Source: Ampelomyces quisqualis (Eukaryota; Ascomycota; Dothideomycetes; Pleosporales; Phaeosphaeriaceae). Taken from it: a DNA stretch of 64,000 nt. The stretch is from positions 496,001 through 560,000 of the forward strand of contig JAGTXZ010000020.1 in the NCBI GenBank assembly GCA_018398575.1. Reading direction: 5' to 3'. The first letter of the stretch is position 1; the number at the start of each line of letters is the position of its first letter. Below the pieces are notes generated by a model. That model did not search any database. It worked only from the letters and a program-made list of their open reading frames with translations, and was not told the DNA's origin. Below, one piece after another: positions 52,766 to 64,000 of the stretch. The translations under genes were made by a program, and so were the position numbers.

Positions 52766-55700
52766 ATTTGATGTAGATTTAAATATATTATTATTAGGTG
52801 TGTGTGTTATTAGTTCTTCTGTCCTCTAATAGCTCTTTAGCTATTATATCTTATCTATGCCCTTAGCTATACCCTAAGCGTTCTTTAGACTTACTTCCTA
52901 TATTACTTTACTACATTCTTCCCCCAATCTATAGAAAGAGGCCTCTTCTCTTTTATGCTAACTGCAAAACTAAAATACTTAAATAAAAGGACTAACTCCT
53001 AAGGAAAAACAACTCTAAACTTTTTGTAATACTAAAGTAGTAACTAACAGGCCTTTAGTAAAGGAGTAGTGCCTATTTACAATCTTTTTCTGTCTTCTTA
53101 CGTTACTATCTAACTCTCTTACCTAAACGCCAAAGCACTATTAGCCTATGTTATTCTAACTTTACCTAGTATTGTAGAGGCGTTGCCTAGGCAGACTTAC
53201 GTTGCAACTGCAAACGCTTTAGACTACTCCTATTACAACAAATCCTGCGCTAGCTAACTTTACCTTACCTTTTAGCTCTACTCTCTTTTAGCTACTTACT
53301 CTATGCCTCTTTCTCTCTTAACTTACCTAATACACAACTTTACTACTGCTGTACTATAATTAGCTACTTAACTTCTCTACTTTGTTAACAAGTATTCTAA
53401 CTAGCTCTAGCTTAGTTTGTATTATCTGCTTGTTACTTTTCTACTTTACTACCTCTATTTGCTTTTAAGGCAACTTATCTGCACATAGCTACACTACTTT
53501 GTTCTAGTGTACACTCTGCTTTCTTACCTACTTAACTACCTTCTCTTGTAATCTAACGCATTCTTACTTTAGGGCTCTAAGTTCCTAGCTTAGCTGTTGC
53601 TAATAGTTGCTTAGTTAACGCCTTGCCTTTAGTTAATTAGAATTTTTCTAATATACGTACCTAACACTTCCTTAGCCTCTTAATTGCACCCTGCCTTTAT
53701 CTTTAAGCTATAATAAAGAACAAGCTTGTTCCTAAGCCTAATAGAGATACTTGCTTTCTAGTTTACAGATACCTAGTTAACTGTTCTAGCTACAGTAATG
53801 TAATTAACTAGAGTAAGTACTAGTTTATTAATAAGTTAAGCTAAACGCGTACTAACATTTGCGCTAGTTAAGTTAAATAAGAATAAGAAGCTAAGCTGCC
53901 TTCTTATTACTAAGCTCTAGTTAGTCTTTATTGCCCTTAAGTCTGCAGAGAAAACTTTTAGGCCTTATCTGCTACTACTTGCTGTTAGCTCTTATTTAGA
54001 AGCTAAGTAGGCAAGCTTAGTTATTAAGACTAATAGGCCTCTATATATTAACAAGTTGCTTTCTACTCTAGGCAATTACTTTAGCCTTAAGAATAACTCT
54101 AGAGCTAAGAAGCACAAGATCTATAACGCTTGCATTAAAAGCTTAATTTTAAGCTATACTAACTGCGCTATTAACATAGCTTCTATTAAAGGTAAGTCTA
54201 AGCACTTGTGTAGTTGCTGCGTAAGAGCTAGTTAAACATTTAAGTCTACTAGCTTGTGTATACAGTTTAGGTTCTAGGGCAAGCTACTAAATAATAGTAC
54301 TTATAGCAACTACTTATTCTCTTCTACTAAAGAGTAGTGTTTAATAAATTGTAAGTAGCTAACGCCTTTTTAGTTATTCTTTTCTATTGTTTCTCTAGAG
54401 TTATTTGCTAATCATTTGTAGGCGCTCTAGTTATTCTACGTAGCGTTAAGGGCACTAGGGCTGTTAAGCCCTTCTACATTACTCCTAGCCCTCTTATTCT
54501 TAACAACTTGCCTTCTAAGAACTTACGCAATTGCAGTTTACTAACCCTAGTAAAGAAGCTTAGTAGCTTTAGGGCTCTAAGTAAGTCTAGTCTACTAGAT
54601 TTTGCAAAGTTGTTAGCTAAGAAGGCTTGTTAAAGCCTAGACTTTAATGCTAGCAAAGTCTCTAAAAACTCTTCTAAAGCTAGCTACAACTCTAAGAGGC
54701 CCTTAGGCACTCTATCTCCTAGTAAGTGTTGCATTTCTAGTCTATTTACAAAGGGCTGTAGAGTTAAGAAGTTACCTTACAAGAAGGCTTAGTTAGATCC
54801 TAAGTTAGCTGTAGTTAATAAAGATGTTAAGAAGGATACTAATAATACTGTTATTAACAAGGCTTTAGCTTAGCTTAATGTTAGTAGGCCTTTAACTAGT
54901 GTAAAGCGTAGCGTTAATAATGCTAGCCTAAAAGCTAGCAATAGTAATCTATTAGTTAGGGATATTAATATAGATACCTTAAGTAATAGCTTAAGTAGTC
55001 TAAACAACTTTTCTAACAATTAGAGTTTTCTATTATAGATCTTGTTTTTGTAGTAGCTTTTCTGTAAAATTAACTCTCCTCTTTCAACGCATCTTTAGAG
55101 TTTATAGCTGTGCTAGAAGGCACTGCTTTCTCCCCCTCCTACAAAAAAAGAAGCTCTTTTTCTTTTCTAATTTTCTAATTAATTAACGCTCTGTTACTAC
55201 TGTTTGTTGTTTTTCTCTTACCTAACTAGCGCGTTGTTAGGCGCGTTGTTTTAACTACGCATTACCTAAGCTTTTATTAAAACTCTACCTTACCTTTACT
55301 TCTAGACTTCTACACTATCTTTCTAAGCCTATTAATTACTTTACTTAGTATAGATTTTTACACTACTGCTTAACATTGCCTACTTATTTGTTTCCTGCTA
55401 CGCCTAACACTACCTCTACCTGCTCCTTAATCTTCTTATAGGCAATAGCCTAGTCTTAAGAGCAGCCTGTAGTACTCTCCTACTCCTCCTCTGTCTAGCA
55501 AGGCTGCTAAGGCTTTAGCTGTAGTGTATAGGCTGTTACCTAAGCTACTACTGTTTAGAGAGCTGTCTGCTAAGTCTAAGGTTGCTAAGAGAATTTTGCT
55601 TGCTCTCTAAACTCTCTTAACAACTTCTCTACTGCTCCTACCTAACGCTGCTGCTCTAGCCACAATTAATAAGCTTCTTTAGTAGCTTAAATACGCGTTA

Positions 55701-57047
55701 CTCTAAAATCTTTGCTTACACAGTTCTATTCTGCGTCTATTATACTTGCCTATTACTATTGCTTTAGAGTCTAGTAATAAGTTCTATAATGCAGTATAGT
55801 TAATCTCTAGGAATTTGCCTAGTTTCTTTAATAATAGCCTAGGCTTCCTTAACAGTAATCTAGGCTTCTCTAACAATAACTTAGGCTTTCCTAACAACAA
55901 CTTAGGCTTTCCTAAGTTGTCTATTAAAGTTCTAACAACTCTTTAAGCTTACAGTAAGCTAGCTAAGACTTAGGGCATAGGTAATAGTAAGCTTTAAGCC
56001 TAGATTGCTTAGCATTACACGCTAACTCTAACAGCCTCTTTGCCTACCCTTTAGTCTGTTACTTAGATATCTCCTGCAAAGCTAATCTTCCCTAGTTATT
56101 GTAGTAATAAGACTTCTAAGCTGTACATCTATAAGAAGGTTACTTCCCCTTATAATGCTATCTATAACTAGCGTAAGTAGTATCTAAATAACTTATTAGC
56201 TAATTTAAGCTAATTTATTTGTAGTTAAGGCAATATTATCTAGCTAAATAACTATTAAGGTTATTACTTAGCTCTAGCACATACTTTTTAAGGTTAAAAC
56301 TAATAGAAAAAGCCTTTTCCTGCTGCTTGTTAACTGCGCTCTGTCTTCTAAGCTTATAGAAGAGGGTAGATATATACTAGCTATCTAGTTTAACTCTTTT
56401 AACATAAAGACTAATAGAATCTTAGTTAAGGATTACTTTTACTTAGGTATAGGCTACAACTTTCTTAAGGACAACTTAGCTGCACTTATTCTATATTACA
56501 GTTAGTCTACTTACACCTACTTAGACTCTAGCTAGTATAACGTTTAGCTTTATAGCTGTTACGCAAAGAGCAATTGCAAATACACTTTTAGCAAGTATTA
56601 TAGTGTTATCTATAATAGTAAGTAGCTGCTCTATAGTACCTATACTAACTGTTTCTACAATATAGGCTTTTAGGCTTGTTCTTACATAGGTAAGTTACTA
56701 AGTTCTGTTTAGAAACTCTTTTCTCTAGAACCTTATTTGGAATTGCGCTAACATTATAGTAACTTAGGTAATTTAAAGCAATCTATAGATTAAAATAGCC
56801 TAGACGCTTGTAACATTCTGCTAACGCTGCCTATTTCTACTGTATAGAGTGTTAGGGAATATGCGTCTTGCTCTTAGTTTTTTGTTTTAACCTGCTAGGC
56901 TACTATAAGGTTTAATTAGAGTTTGTTTGTTTAGGGTAGGCTACTACGTAATACAGCTAATAATAAGAGCTATTGCAGTAGAAGGTCTTGCGTAACTAAA
57001 GAGTTGCTAGAGCTCTCTAATAATAACAACTCTAATTTTAATCCTAG
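52766..57047. other. Unidentified degenerate AT-rich segment between two Gypsy elements
   Basis: The Gypsy remnant stops abruptly and about 4.3 kb of equally mutated sequence follows. It contains a LGNYFSLKNNSRAKKHK-like basic stretch and a C-x2-C element (HLCSCCVRAS) around 54.05-54.23 kb on the plus strand. A short GFxNNNLG-type repeat lies near 55.85 kb (four units of about 27 bases). Further plus-strand coding texture lies around 56.45-56.75 kb. I cannot assign a superfamily or find terminal repeats. It may be one or more nested insertions. Confidence 0.5.
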
Positions 57048-57052
57048 TTAGG
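57048..57052. repeat. Left target-site duplication TTAGG
   Basis: TTAGG directly precedes the left LTR and is repeated exactly after the right LTR at 63995-63999. Five bases is the usual duplication for Gypsy integrases. Confidence 0.9.
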
Positions 57053-57569
57053 TGTTAAGACTGTTAGTCTAGTAGCAAACAATAAGAATGCTAGTGTAGA
57101 CTAGGGGTACAGCTAAGGTTGGTTTTTGCAGATAGGTATAGAGTTGCTTTAGATACAGAAGGTATTGTTACTAAGATAGTAAAGGCTAGGGCTTTCTAAA
57201 AAGAGTAACAATAGTTAGATAGCTTAATGTAACTAACTTAAGCGTCTGTAATATAAGTTAAATACAATAATCTATAAGAGTTTATTGTAGTTCTTATATA
57301 CTAAAGAGGTTCTATATGCTTTAGTTAGATCCTATTGTCCTAGTGTGTCCTAGTATGCCAAGTACTCCTAGTCCTACTAGTACTTACTAGTACGTTAGAT
57401 TCTATTGTCCTAGTGTATCCTAGTATACCAAGCCTTCTTAGTCTTGCTGGTACTTGCTAGTACGCTTACATAATTTGTTTCTTAGCGTCTTAACTTAGCT
57501 TACTGCTTAGTTACAAACTTTAGTATTTATAAGGCAGGGCTTCTAGTTGTTTAATCCTAGATTATAACA
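57053..57569 (-). repeat. LTR (3' LTR of the minus-strand element)
   Basis: 517 bases, starting TGTTAAGAC and ending TATAACA on the plus strand. It differs from the right copy at about 40 sites, every one a transition, with no gaps. It includes a 70-base internal tandem duplication. Confidence 0.95.
57324..57463. repeat. 70-bp tandem duplication inside the LTR
   Basis: Units 57324-57393 and 57394-57463 both start GTTAGAT and end CTAGTAC. They contain TCCTAGT runs and CTAGTACNTNCTAGTAC palindromic pieces. The same pair is present in the other LTR (63749-63888), so it predates the insertion of this copy. Confidence 0.9.
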
Positions 57570-57587
57570 CTACCTCTCTCCTTTCTT
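57570..57587 (-). other. Polypurine tract of the minus-strand Gypsy element
   Basis: On the minus strand this is AAGAAAGGAGAGAGGTAG, directly abutting the 3' LTR. It primes plus-strand DNA synthesis in LTR retrotransposons and fixes the element's orientation. Confidence 0.75.
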
Positions 57588-57699
57588 AACTTAATGTCCT
57601 TATAAGTTTACTATTCTTATCCTGTACTAGAAAGTATTACAATTGTCTAGCTAATTAAATTAAATCTTTAGGTATAGTTGTAATAGTCTCTTATACCTA

Positions 57700-58110
57700 T
57701 TATGCAAAGAGGCAGTTGCCTTGCAAGCTATTCTCTTTGAATGCAAAGTGCGCAAACTGTGTGCACAGCAATATTACGCGTTGTAAGCTAGTAGACATAC
57801 TGTTGCTAGATTTCTTAAAAATTAATAAAGAGATAGAGCGTCTTAAACAAATAGAAGATGCTAAGAAGGCTAGGCTTTGTGTTAAAGAAGACATAGCTAA
57901 GGCTGCGTTGCAGCAAGCGCGTTAGGCGCAGACAAAGCTTAGGAAGCTTTGTAACCAAAAGAAATTGTTGCAACAGAAGGAGCAAGAGATCTTTAATAAA
58001 GGTCTCTTGTCTATAAGCAAACTAGAGGCGCTTAAAACTATTAAGCAACTTAATTCTAAGATTGCGTCTATAAACCCTAACGTAGCGTTAGGCGCTGCAA
58101 CAGTAGATTA
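57700..58110 (+). pseudogene. Antisense accessory ORF inside the Gypsy element (cysteine motif plus Lys-rich coiled coil)
   Basis: On the strand opposite to gag-pol, between the pol end and the 3' LTR, a frame is open from about 57700 to a TAG at 57923. After that single stop it continues in the same frame to a TAG at 58108. The first part has C-x2-C-x7-C (KCANCVHSNITRC). The rest is a Lys/Glu/Leu/Gln-rich coiled coil (INKEIERLKQIEDAKKARL, then LRKLCNQKKLLQQKEQE). The 57923 stop can be explained by a CAG-to-TAG change. I recall that ORFs with a cysteine motif followed by a coiled coil occur near LTR elements in filamentous fungi, but I cannot name the family or a function. Confidence 0.6.
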
Positions 58111-58250
58111 GTCCTTTTTATAAGAAGGTGTTAACAGTACTGTACCAGAAGCTAGCAGCAGTTTGTAAGGTTTGTTTCTAGTTCCTATGTATTTTCTGTT
58201 TTGTTGTATCCTAACTATTTTACTAGGTATTCTTTTTAGTAGTTGTTGTC

Positions 58251-58511
58251 TTAGTGTGTTATTATTTTCTTAACTTCAAATTTATTTTCTTCTTTAAGTT
58301 TATAGCAAAAGGTTTGCTGTAACAGTGTTTCTAGGTTAGCTGGTTCTAGTAGGCTTACGTAGAATCTAGGGTAGATCTTTGTATCTAGTAGAAGCTTAAG
58401 TATATATGTAACTAGTCTGTTCTTCTTTAAAATTAAAAACAGTCTAACTTTAACGTAGTTAAGTCCTTTGCTTAGTTGTTTTGTGCGTAGATTTTTGGTA
58501 TAGAGATACAC
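58251..58511 (-). pseudogene. Fragment of Gypsy integrase C-terminal (GPY/chromodomain-like) region
   Basis: An 86-codon open stretch survives. It reads LYTKNLRTKQLSKGLNYV, then IYPRFYVSLLEPANLE, and ends with KFEVKKIITH, the start of a chromodomain-like tail. Compared with family consensus, Pro-to-Leu and Gly-to-Arg type changes are frequent, as expected from C-to-T on the opposite strand. It belongs to the 57053-63994 element. Confidence 0.8.
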
Positions 58512-61500
58512 CTTATCCCCCTCTTTTAGCTAAAGTGCTGTTTTTTATTTTTTGTTAACATATAAGATGCTTTGTGTCTAAGCGTGTTGTATTTGTTCTT
58601 TTATTTCTATATAGGTTTTCTTTATTTCTTCTGCTGTCTATATAGTAGCTTTAGCCTTTAGGCTAAGTAACATTCTTGTAAAGAGATTTGGATGTTGTCT
58701 GTAGTTTGCGAAGTATAGTATCTTACCTATAGCTTTAGATAATTTGTTGTTATAGGCTAACTGTGCTATTAGTAATAGCAAAACCCAATTTGTCTGCTGT
58801 AGGTTGCTGTATATTTTAAGATATGTCTTTATAGTTCTGTTTGTTCTTTCTATTTAGCTATCTGTTTAAAAATAATAAGCTGTTAATAGCTTTTGTTGCG
58901 TCCTAATTTCTACTATTAAGGTAGTCTAATAATTTAACGTAAAGAGTTTGTCTCAATTGCTAATAATTAATTTTAGTATACTATAGTGTCTGATAAGTCT
59001 ATCCTTAAGTACGTGCGCTAGCTAAACAGCTATATAGTCTTGTTAAAAGAGTAGTATTATAGCGTATTTTGTAAAGCAATCTACTATAACCATAATAGCG
59101 TTATAGGCTAATCTTGTAGCAGGGTCTTTTAACAGTAGTAGTCCTATCACAAAGTCTATTAATATATTAGTCTAAGGCTTAGTTAGGAGCTCTATTAGCT
59201 GCATTTCTCTGTAAGGTGTGTGTGTACTATATTTGTTGCGTTAACAGTCTGCACATTTTTTAATATAAGCGCTTATTTTGTCCTTTATGTTTCTAAACTA
59301 GTAATTCTGTTAAATTAGTTCTATAGTTTAGCTTACTTTAAGATAACTGTGTACTATGTTATTATAGTGCTGTTGTATAATTAATTTTTGTAATTCTTCT
59401 AGAATATTAATTCTAATCTTTATTGTTAGATTGTTAATGTATTTTGCTAGTCTAAGAGATCTATTGTTCTGTCTTTTAAGAATGCTTAAGCTATTAATAG
59501 TTTTAGTTTTAGCAATATCTAATCTTTAGCTAAGAGCGTCTACTTTGCTATTATCTTTTCTAAGTGTATAGACAATTTTAAACTTATATTGTTCTAACAT
59601 CTTTAACTATTATACTTGTCTTTAATTAAGTACTTTATTAGTAGTAAAGGTTATTAGGTTTTTGTAGTCTAAGTATATTGTAAGATCTAAGCAACTCTCT
59701 GCGTAGATTCTCTAATATTTAAGTGCTACTACAATTGCAAGTAGTTCTTTGTTGTGTACGTTGTAATTTTCTTCTAGTAGTGTAAATTTTTGTAAGTAGT
59801 AGGCTATTAGGTACTATTTCTTATTTTATTCTTGTTTTGCACACATTCTAATTACTAAATCTAATGCGTTAGTTTTAAATCTAAGTAGTTCTCTGCTTTT
59901 AAATGCTATAAGGATAAGTAGTGCTATATAAGTATCTTTAAGCGTCTTAAATGCCTGGCTTTGTTCTTCTGTCTATCTCTAAGGTATATCTTTTTGTGTA
60001 AGTTTAGTAAGTAGCGTAGCAATTAGTAAGAAGTTTTAGATAAACTGTTAATTAAAGTTAATAAAGCCTAAGAAGGATTAGATGTCCTTAACTGTAGTAG
60101 GCGTTAGCTAATCTCTAACAACTTTAATCTTATCCTTGCTTATTTGTACTCTGTTCTTCCTAACTATACATTCTAGAAATTCTACTTCTTCTTAGTGCTA
60201 TTTACATTTGTTCGAGTCTACTACTAGAGAGAACTTTTCTAGTAGTGTTAGGATTGCATAAACATATTCTGTATATTCCTTCTTATTCTCTAAATAGATA
60301 AGGATATTGTTAAGGTATACTATAACAAATATGTTAAGGTGTTCTCTAAGCACGTTATTAATAAGTGCTTAACACGTTGCTAGGGCGTTAGTAAGACTAA
60401 ATAGCATTACTAGATACTTGTAGTAGCTATAGCGTGTTCTAAACGCTATCTTTTATTCTTTGCCTTTCTTTATACGTATAAAGTTGTACGCGCCTCTTAG
60501 ATCTAATGCTATAAAGATCTTTACATAGGCTAGTTAATCCTGTAGTTCTAAAATATTAGGTAGTAGGTATTAATTCTTAACTGTAATGTTATTAAGTTTC
60601 TAAAAGTTAATACATAGTTATAGTTTACTGTTCTTCTTTAGTATAAACATAATTAGGTATCTAGCTAGTAATTCTAATGCTTAGATAAAACCTTTCTTTA
60701 GGTTTACTTAGATATACTCTTAGAGCGCTTTTAGCTCTTTTTCTAATAATCTATAGATTAGTCTAAAGGTTAGCCTTTTCTCTTCTTCTAGAACAATCTT
60801 GTAGTCTTACTCCTAATGCTTAGGCAGTGCTTCTAGACCTGTTTCTTCTAAGAATAGTTTCTTAAACTTTCTGTATTCCTTAGGTATGTTAGGAGTTATA
60901 CGTTTTTCTAAAACTTGTAACGTATTAGTATTTCTTCCTTAATTGTCTAAGTTAACTAGTTGTGTCTTTAACTACGTCTTAGTTAAAGTAATATTATTAA
61001 TTATCTTCTTATCTACTATTAAACGCTACTAATGCGTAGGCTTAGAATCTGTTGTATTATTGTAATTCCTTAGAGAGATAGATCTCTTTCCCTAGTCTAT
61101 CTGTAGGCTATTCTCTCTAAACCATAGAAGTCCTAATATAATGTTGTAGGTAGCTAATCTAAAGACGTCTAAGCATATTTTCTGTTTAGTTCCTTAGATG
61201 TTAAGTTCTGTAGTAGTCTTATATTTAATAAGCAACTTGTTAGGCATCTGCTTTCTATTTGCGACATAAAGTTTATATAAGCGTTGTTTCTAACAAGGTT
61301 AGAGCCTAGCTCTTAACATAGCGTTACCTAAAATATAGTTTACTTGTGCTCTTAAATCTAGAAGTGCCTTTATTCTTATTTAGTTAACTCTTACTATAAG
61401 TTTAAGTAGTCTAGTAGAGTTAGTTGCGTTGCAGCTCTAGGTCTCTTTTTAGAGTCTAGACCTAATCTTAAAAAAGACTTGTTCTTTCTATATCTATTAG

Positions 61501-63477
61501 CTTCTTTGTTGTTATAATGCTTCTTGCATTCTAGTTATAGGCAGAACTGCTAGGTATAGTTTATGCAGCTGCTGTTAACAAGCATTCTGTTAGATATACT
61601 TTCTTCTTCTAATATGTTAAGAAAACTTCTTATAATTTATTTGTTGTATAGGTAATTTGCGCAGGTATCCTTAGAGCAATTGTACTATTAGTACTTATAA
61701 GGTCTCTTTTACTAAGAAAAGTATTAGTTAACTTTGCTACTGTAGTGCGTTAAGTAGTAGTTACTGTTACATGCTATTTATAATAGAAGTCTGTGTTTTA
61801 GATTACAAGGATCCTATAAGTATCTGTCTATAAGCAGAATTTAATGCAATTTGTTTGCCTTCCTATCCTAGTATTCTACAGGCATAGGGTTTAGTACTAA
61901 TACTTGCCTATTGTTAGTATAGTATATCTACTTTGTGTATAAGTTACAGTATGTCTTATATAGTCTGTCTGCGTCTACCTCTTAACACAGTTCTCTAACT
62001 ATTGCATTCTAGCGCACTAGTTTAGGGCTAGCTAGTAGTAAGTGTATGTCTAGCTTATCTAGTGTAAGTTCTTAGTCTTCCTAAGTATTATAGACTCTCT
62101 TGGTCTCTTGTAAATCCTATATCCTATAGACTCTGTTTCCTAGGTGTAGCAATTGTTCTTCCTCTATAACTCTATCTGTTCCTAAAGAGTACCTATCTGT
62201 CTGTAGGCTAAGAGTATAATATTTTTATAAGGATTAGTAACATTGTTCTATATATTCCTAGTTAACCTTGTTAGTTTAGTTGTACTAGTTATAAATGTTT
62301 TGTCGCGTTTGTAGTAAGAGTAATCTTATCTGTTAGAATTATTTAATATTATAGTCTTGTTCCTAATTGTGTAGTAACGCAGAGTTAGTTAAGACCTTAT
62401 TATTGTATAATATAGTAGAGGTGTCTTCTATCTATTCTACTATTAGTAGTCTATTAGTAGTTTAGTTAATAGGTTAATCCCTAATTACAATCTATTCCTT
62501 AACATTTTTCTCTAAAGTATTAGTTAACACGTTAAGCTAGCGTATAACTTTATTCTTAGAGCGACAGTCTTACGCATAATATCTAACCTTATTATAGTTG
62601 TAACAAGTAATCTTGTTCTTGTTAGGCCTATTTCCTTAGAGTTGTTTCTTTAGGTAACTTTTCTGTTCTAAGCCTTTATTAAGGTTGTCTAAGTGCATAG
62701 CTTTAGGTCTATACCCTAAGTATGCTCCTAGTAGGCATAGTTAATAAGTTTCTTGTCTAGGATAGTAGCGCTGTTGTTCTTTATTTAGTTGTATTTGTCC
62801 CTAATATCTTTTGTTTAGGCAAAATCCTTTATATTCCTGTAGTAGACGTAAGAAGTATAACCTATCTTTAAGTGCTAATTTGTAGAGTTTGTTATCTAGG
62901 TAAATAGCTTTATTCTAAAGTTCTTTAAGAGTAGTAATGTGTGTTCTGCTGCGCATAAGTTTAGCTTATACAGCAGCCTTAAGGCCTTATTTATACATAC
63001 GCATTAGAGTAGTGTTGTTCTACTAGATTTGTTTAGCGTATTATTAAAAAACGTTAGTATAGTTAGCAGTTAATTAAGTTTGCTTTAGACTTTAGATTTT
63101 CTGTTCTGCAATTACAGATTCCTTAAGAGGTAAGAAGATCTGTTATAGGCGTGTTTTAAACGCTTACTAGTCTTCTACAAGGTTAGTATTATCTTTGTCT
63201 ATAATATTGTTGTCTATATATTTCTAGATAATTAGAAGTACCTATTTCTTAGCGTCGCCTTTTATGTAGGTTGTAGCAAGGATAACTTTATTATTATTCT
63301 TAATCTTGTCTTCTTCTACGTAGAAGTGCCTATTAAACTAAAGGATCTAGGTCTCAAGTTTGTTGCAGTCTCTATAGTAGAGATTAAGTTTGTTAACCTT
63401 AAGTCTAGGTTATTCTACTTAGGAATGCTTAGGTGTATCTATTGCAATATTACTACTTATTATAAGGGTGTTTAAAG

Positions 63478-63994
63478 TGTTAAGACTATTAGTCTAGTAG
63501 CAAACAATAAGAATGCTAGTATAGACTAGAGGTACAGCTAAGGTTAGTTTTTGCAGATAGGTGCAGAGTTGCTTTAGATATAGAGGGTATTGTTACTAAG
63601 ACAGTAAAGGCTAGGGCTTTCTAAAAAGAGTAACAATAGTTAGATAGCTTAATATAACTAACTTAAGCGTCTGTAACATAAGTTAAACACAATAATCTAT
63701 AAGGGTTTATTATAGTTCTTATATACTAAAAAGGTTCTACATACTTTAGTTAGATCCTGTTATCCTAGTGTATCCTAGTATGCTAAGTACTTCTAGTCCT
63801 ACTAGTACTCGCTAGTACGTTAGATCCTGTTGTCCTAGTGTATCCTAGCATGCTAAGCCTTCCTAGTCTTGCTAGTACTTGCTAGTACGCTTACGTAATT
63901 TGTTCCTTAGCGTCTTAACTTAGCTTGCTACTTAGTTACAAACTTTAGTGTTTATAAGGCAGGGCTTCTGGTTGTTTAATTCTAGATCGTAACA
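63478..63994 (-). repeat. LTR (5' LTR of the minus-strand element)
   Basis: 517 bases, the same length as the left copy, starting TGTTAAGAC and ending CGTAACA on the plus strand. As the upstream LTR of the minus-strand element it would hold the promoter. Its internal tandem unit pair is at 63749-63888. Confidence 0.95.
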
Positions 63995-63999
63995 TTAGG
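63995..63999. repeat. Right target-site duplication TTAGG
   Basis: An exact match to the five bases before the left LTR, located one base before the window end. Confidence 0.9.
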
Positions 64000-64000
64000 C

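Larger units (their letters stand above)
57053..63994 (-). mobile_element. Structurally complete Ty3/Gypsy LTR retrotransposon, RIP-mutated, minus orientation
   Basis: The element spans 6942 bases with 517-base LTRs at both ends and a TTAGG duplication outside. Orientation comes from content. The polypurine tract lies on the minus strand beside the left LTR (57570-57587). The integrase C-terminal, GPY/chromodomain-like part lies at 58251-58511 (minus; IYPRFYVSLLEP, KIITH). Reverse transcriptase lies around 60-61.4 kb, with its YLDD box at 60303-60320 now YLNN. The gag zinc knuckle lies at 62564-62605 (one Cys and the His changed to Tyr). So gag-pol runs from about 63.4 kb down to 58.2 kb, with many TAG/TAA stops. 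It should be defective for transposition. Confidence 0.93.
47950..64000. other. AT-rich, RIP-affected transposon block
   Basis: From about 47.95 kb to the end the sequence becomes rich in TA, CTA and TAG steps, and no long ORF survives on either strand. The longest frames in this 16-kb stretch are under 90 codons. Recognisable retrotransposon proteins run through it, with Gln and Trp codons turned into TAG and Cys codons into TAT/TAC. CpG-containing trinucleotides such as GCG and ACG persist. This pattern of C-to-T change outside CpG is what repeat-induced point mutation leaves, and the sharp edge resembles an AT isochore boundary. The block contains the elements listed separately. Confidence 0.9.

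Noticed and set aside
1..64000. CRISPR arrays, rRNA and tRNA genes
   Set aside because: No regularly spaced identical repeats with unique spacers, no rRNA-like conserved stretch, and no convincing A-box/B-box pair with a cloverleaf was found by eye. A tRNAscan run would be decisive for tRNAs.

Overview
This window looks like a filamentous ascomycete, most likely a Dothideomycete and perhaps Pleosporales. The evidence is many intron-containing genes with 46-66 nt introns (GT..AG, CTAAC-type branch sites), fungus-specific families (VelB, Zn2Cys6 factor, PAN1, SPP2, IZH3-type PAQR, ACS-family MFS, YOR1-type ABC) and one AT-rich block of retrotransposons damaged in the way RIP damages DNA. The class is an inference; the fungal assignment is secure.

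Layout. 0-47.9 kb is a gene-rich compartment: a partial basic protein (1-808), a Zn2Cys6 regulator (2.8-5.1 kb), a PAQR/IZH3 membrane protein (5.8-7.3 kb, minus) divergent from methylthioribose-1-phosphate isomerase MRI1 (7.8-9.0 kb), an 80-aa two-exon gene (9.1-9.4 kb, minus), PAN1 in four exons (10.9-15.2 kb), a 2-kb gene-poor stretch with a TATA box and three copies of a ~50-bp repeat, SPP2 (17.3-18.7 kb), a five-exon MFS carrier (18.9-20.7 kb, minus), a 1137-aa disordered protein with a C-terminal coiled coil (22.8-26.2 kb), velB (26.8-28.1 kb, minus), the ribosome-quality-control E3 ligase HEL2/ZNF598 (28.8-31.2 kb, minus), the meiotic gene MND1 (31.8-32.6 kb, minus), an acidic-tailed protein (32.9-33.6 kb, minus) divergent from a CSA/ERCC8-like WD40 gene (33.7-35.1 kb), an uncharacterised protein (35.3-36.7 kb, minus) divergent from a METTL21-type methyltransferase (37.0-38.1 kb), a six-exon YOR1-type ABC transporter (39.4-44.3 kb), a single-pass membrane protein (45.4-46.0 kb) and a small secreted cysteine-containing protein (47.2-47.6 kb, minus).

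At about 47.95 kb composition changes abruptly to AT-rich, stop-codon-rich DNA that runs to the end. It holds a truncated plus-strand Ty3/Gypsy remnant (about 48.9-52.8 kb), an unidentified degenerate segment (52.8-57.05 kb), and a structurally complete minus-strand Gypsy element (57053-63994) with two 517-bp LTRs and a TTAGG target duplication. The two LTRs differ at about 40 positions, all transitions, which is the RIP signature. In both reverse transcriptases the catalytic aspartates now read as asparagines. An antisense, lysine-rich cysteine-motif ORF survives better than the rest of the complete element.

How the genes relate. Most are independent housekeeping genes. Two themes stand out: development and meiosis (velB, MND1 and the possible chromosome-axis-like 1137-aa protein lie within 10 kb), and an effector-candidate-like secreted protein lying a few hundred bases from the RIP-affected block, an arrangement known from bipartite fungal plant-pathogen genomes. 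No secondary-metabolite cluster, CRISPR array, rRNA or convincing tRNA was seen.
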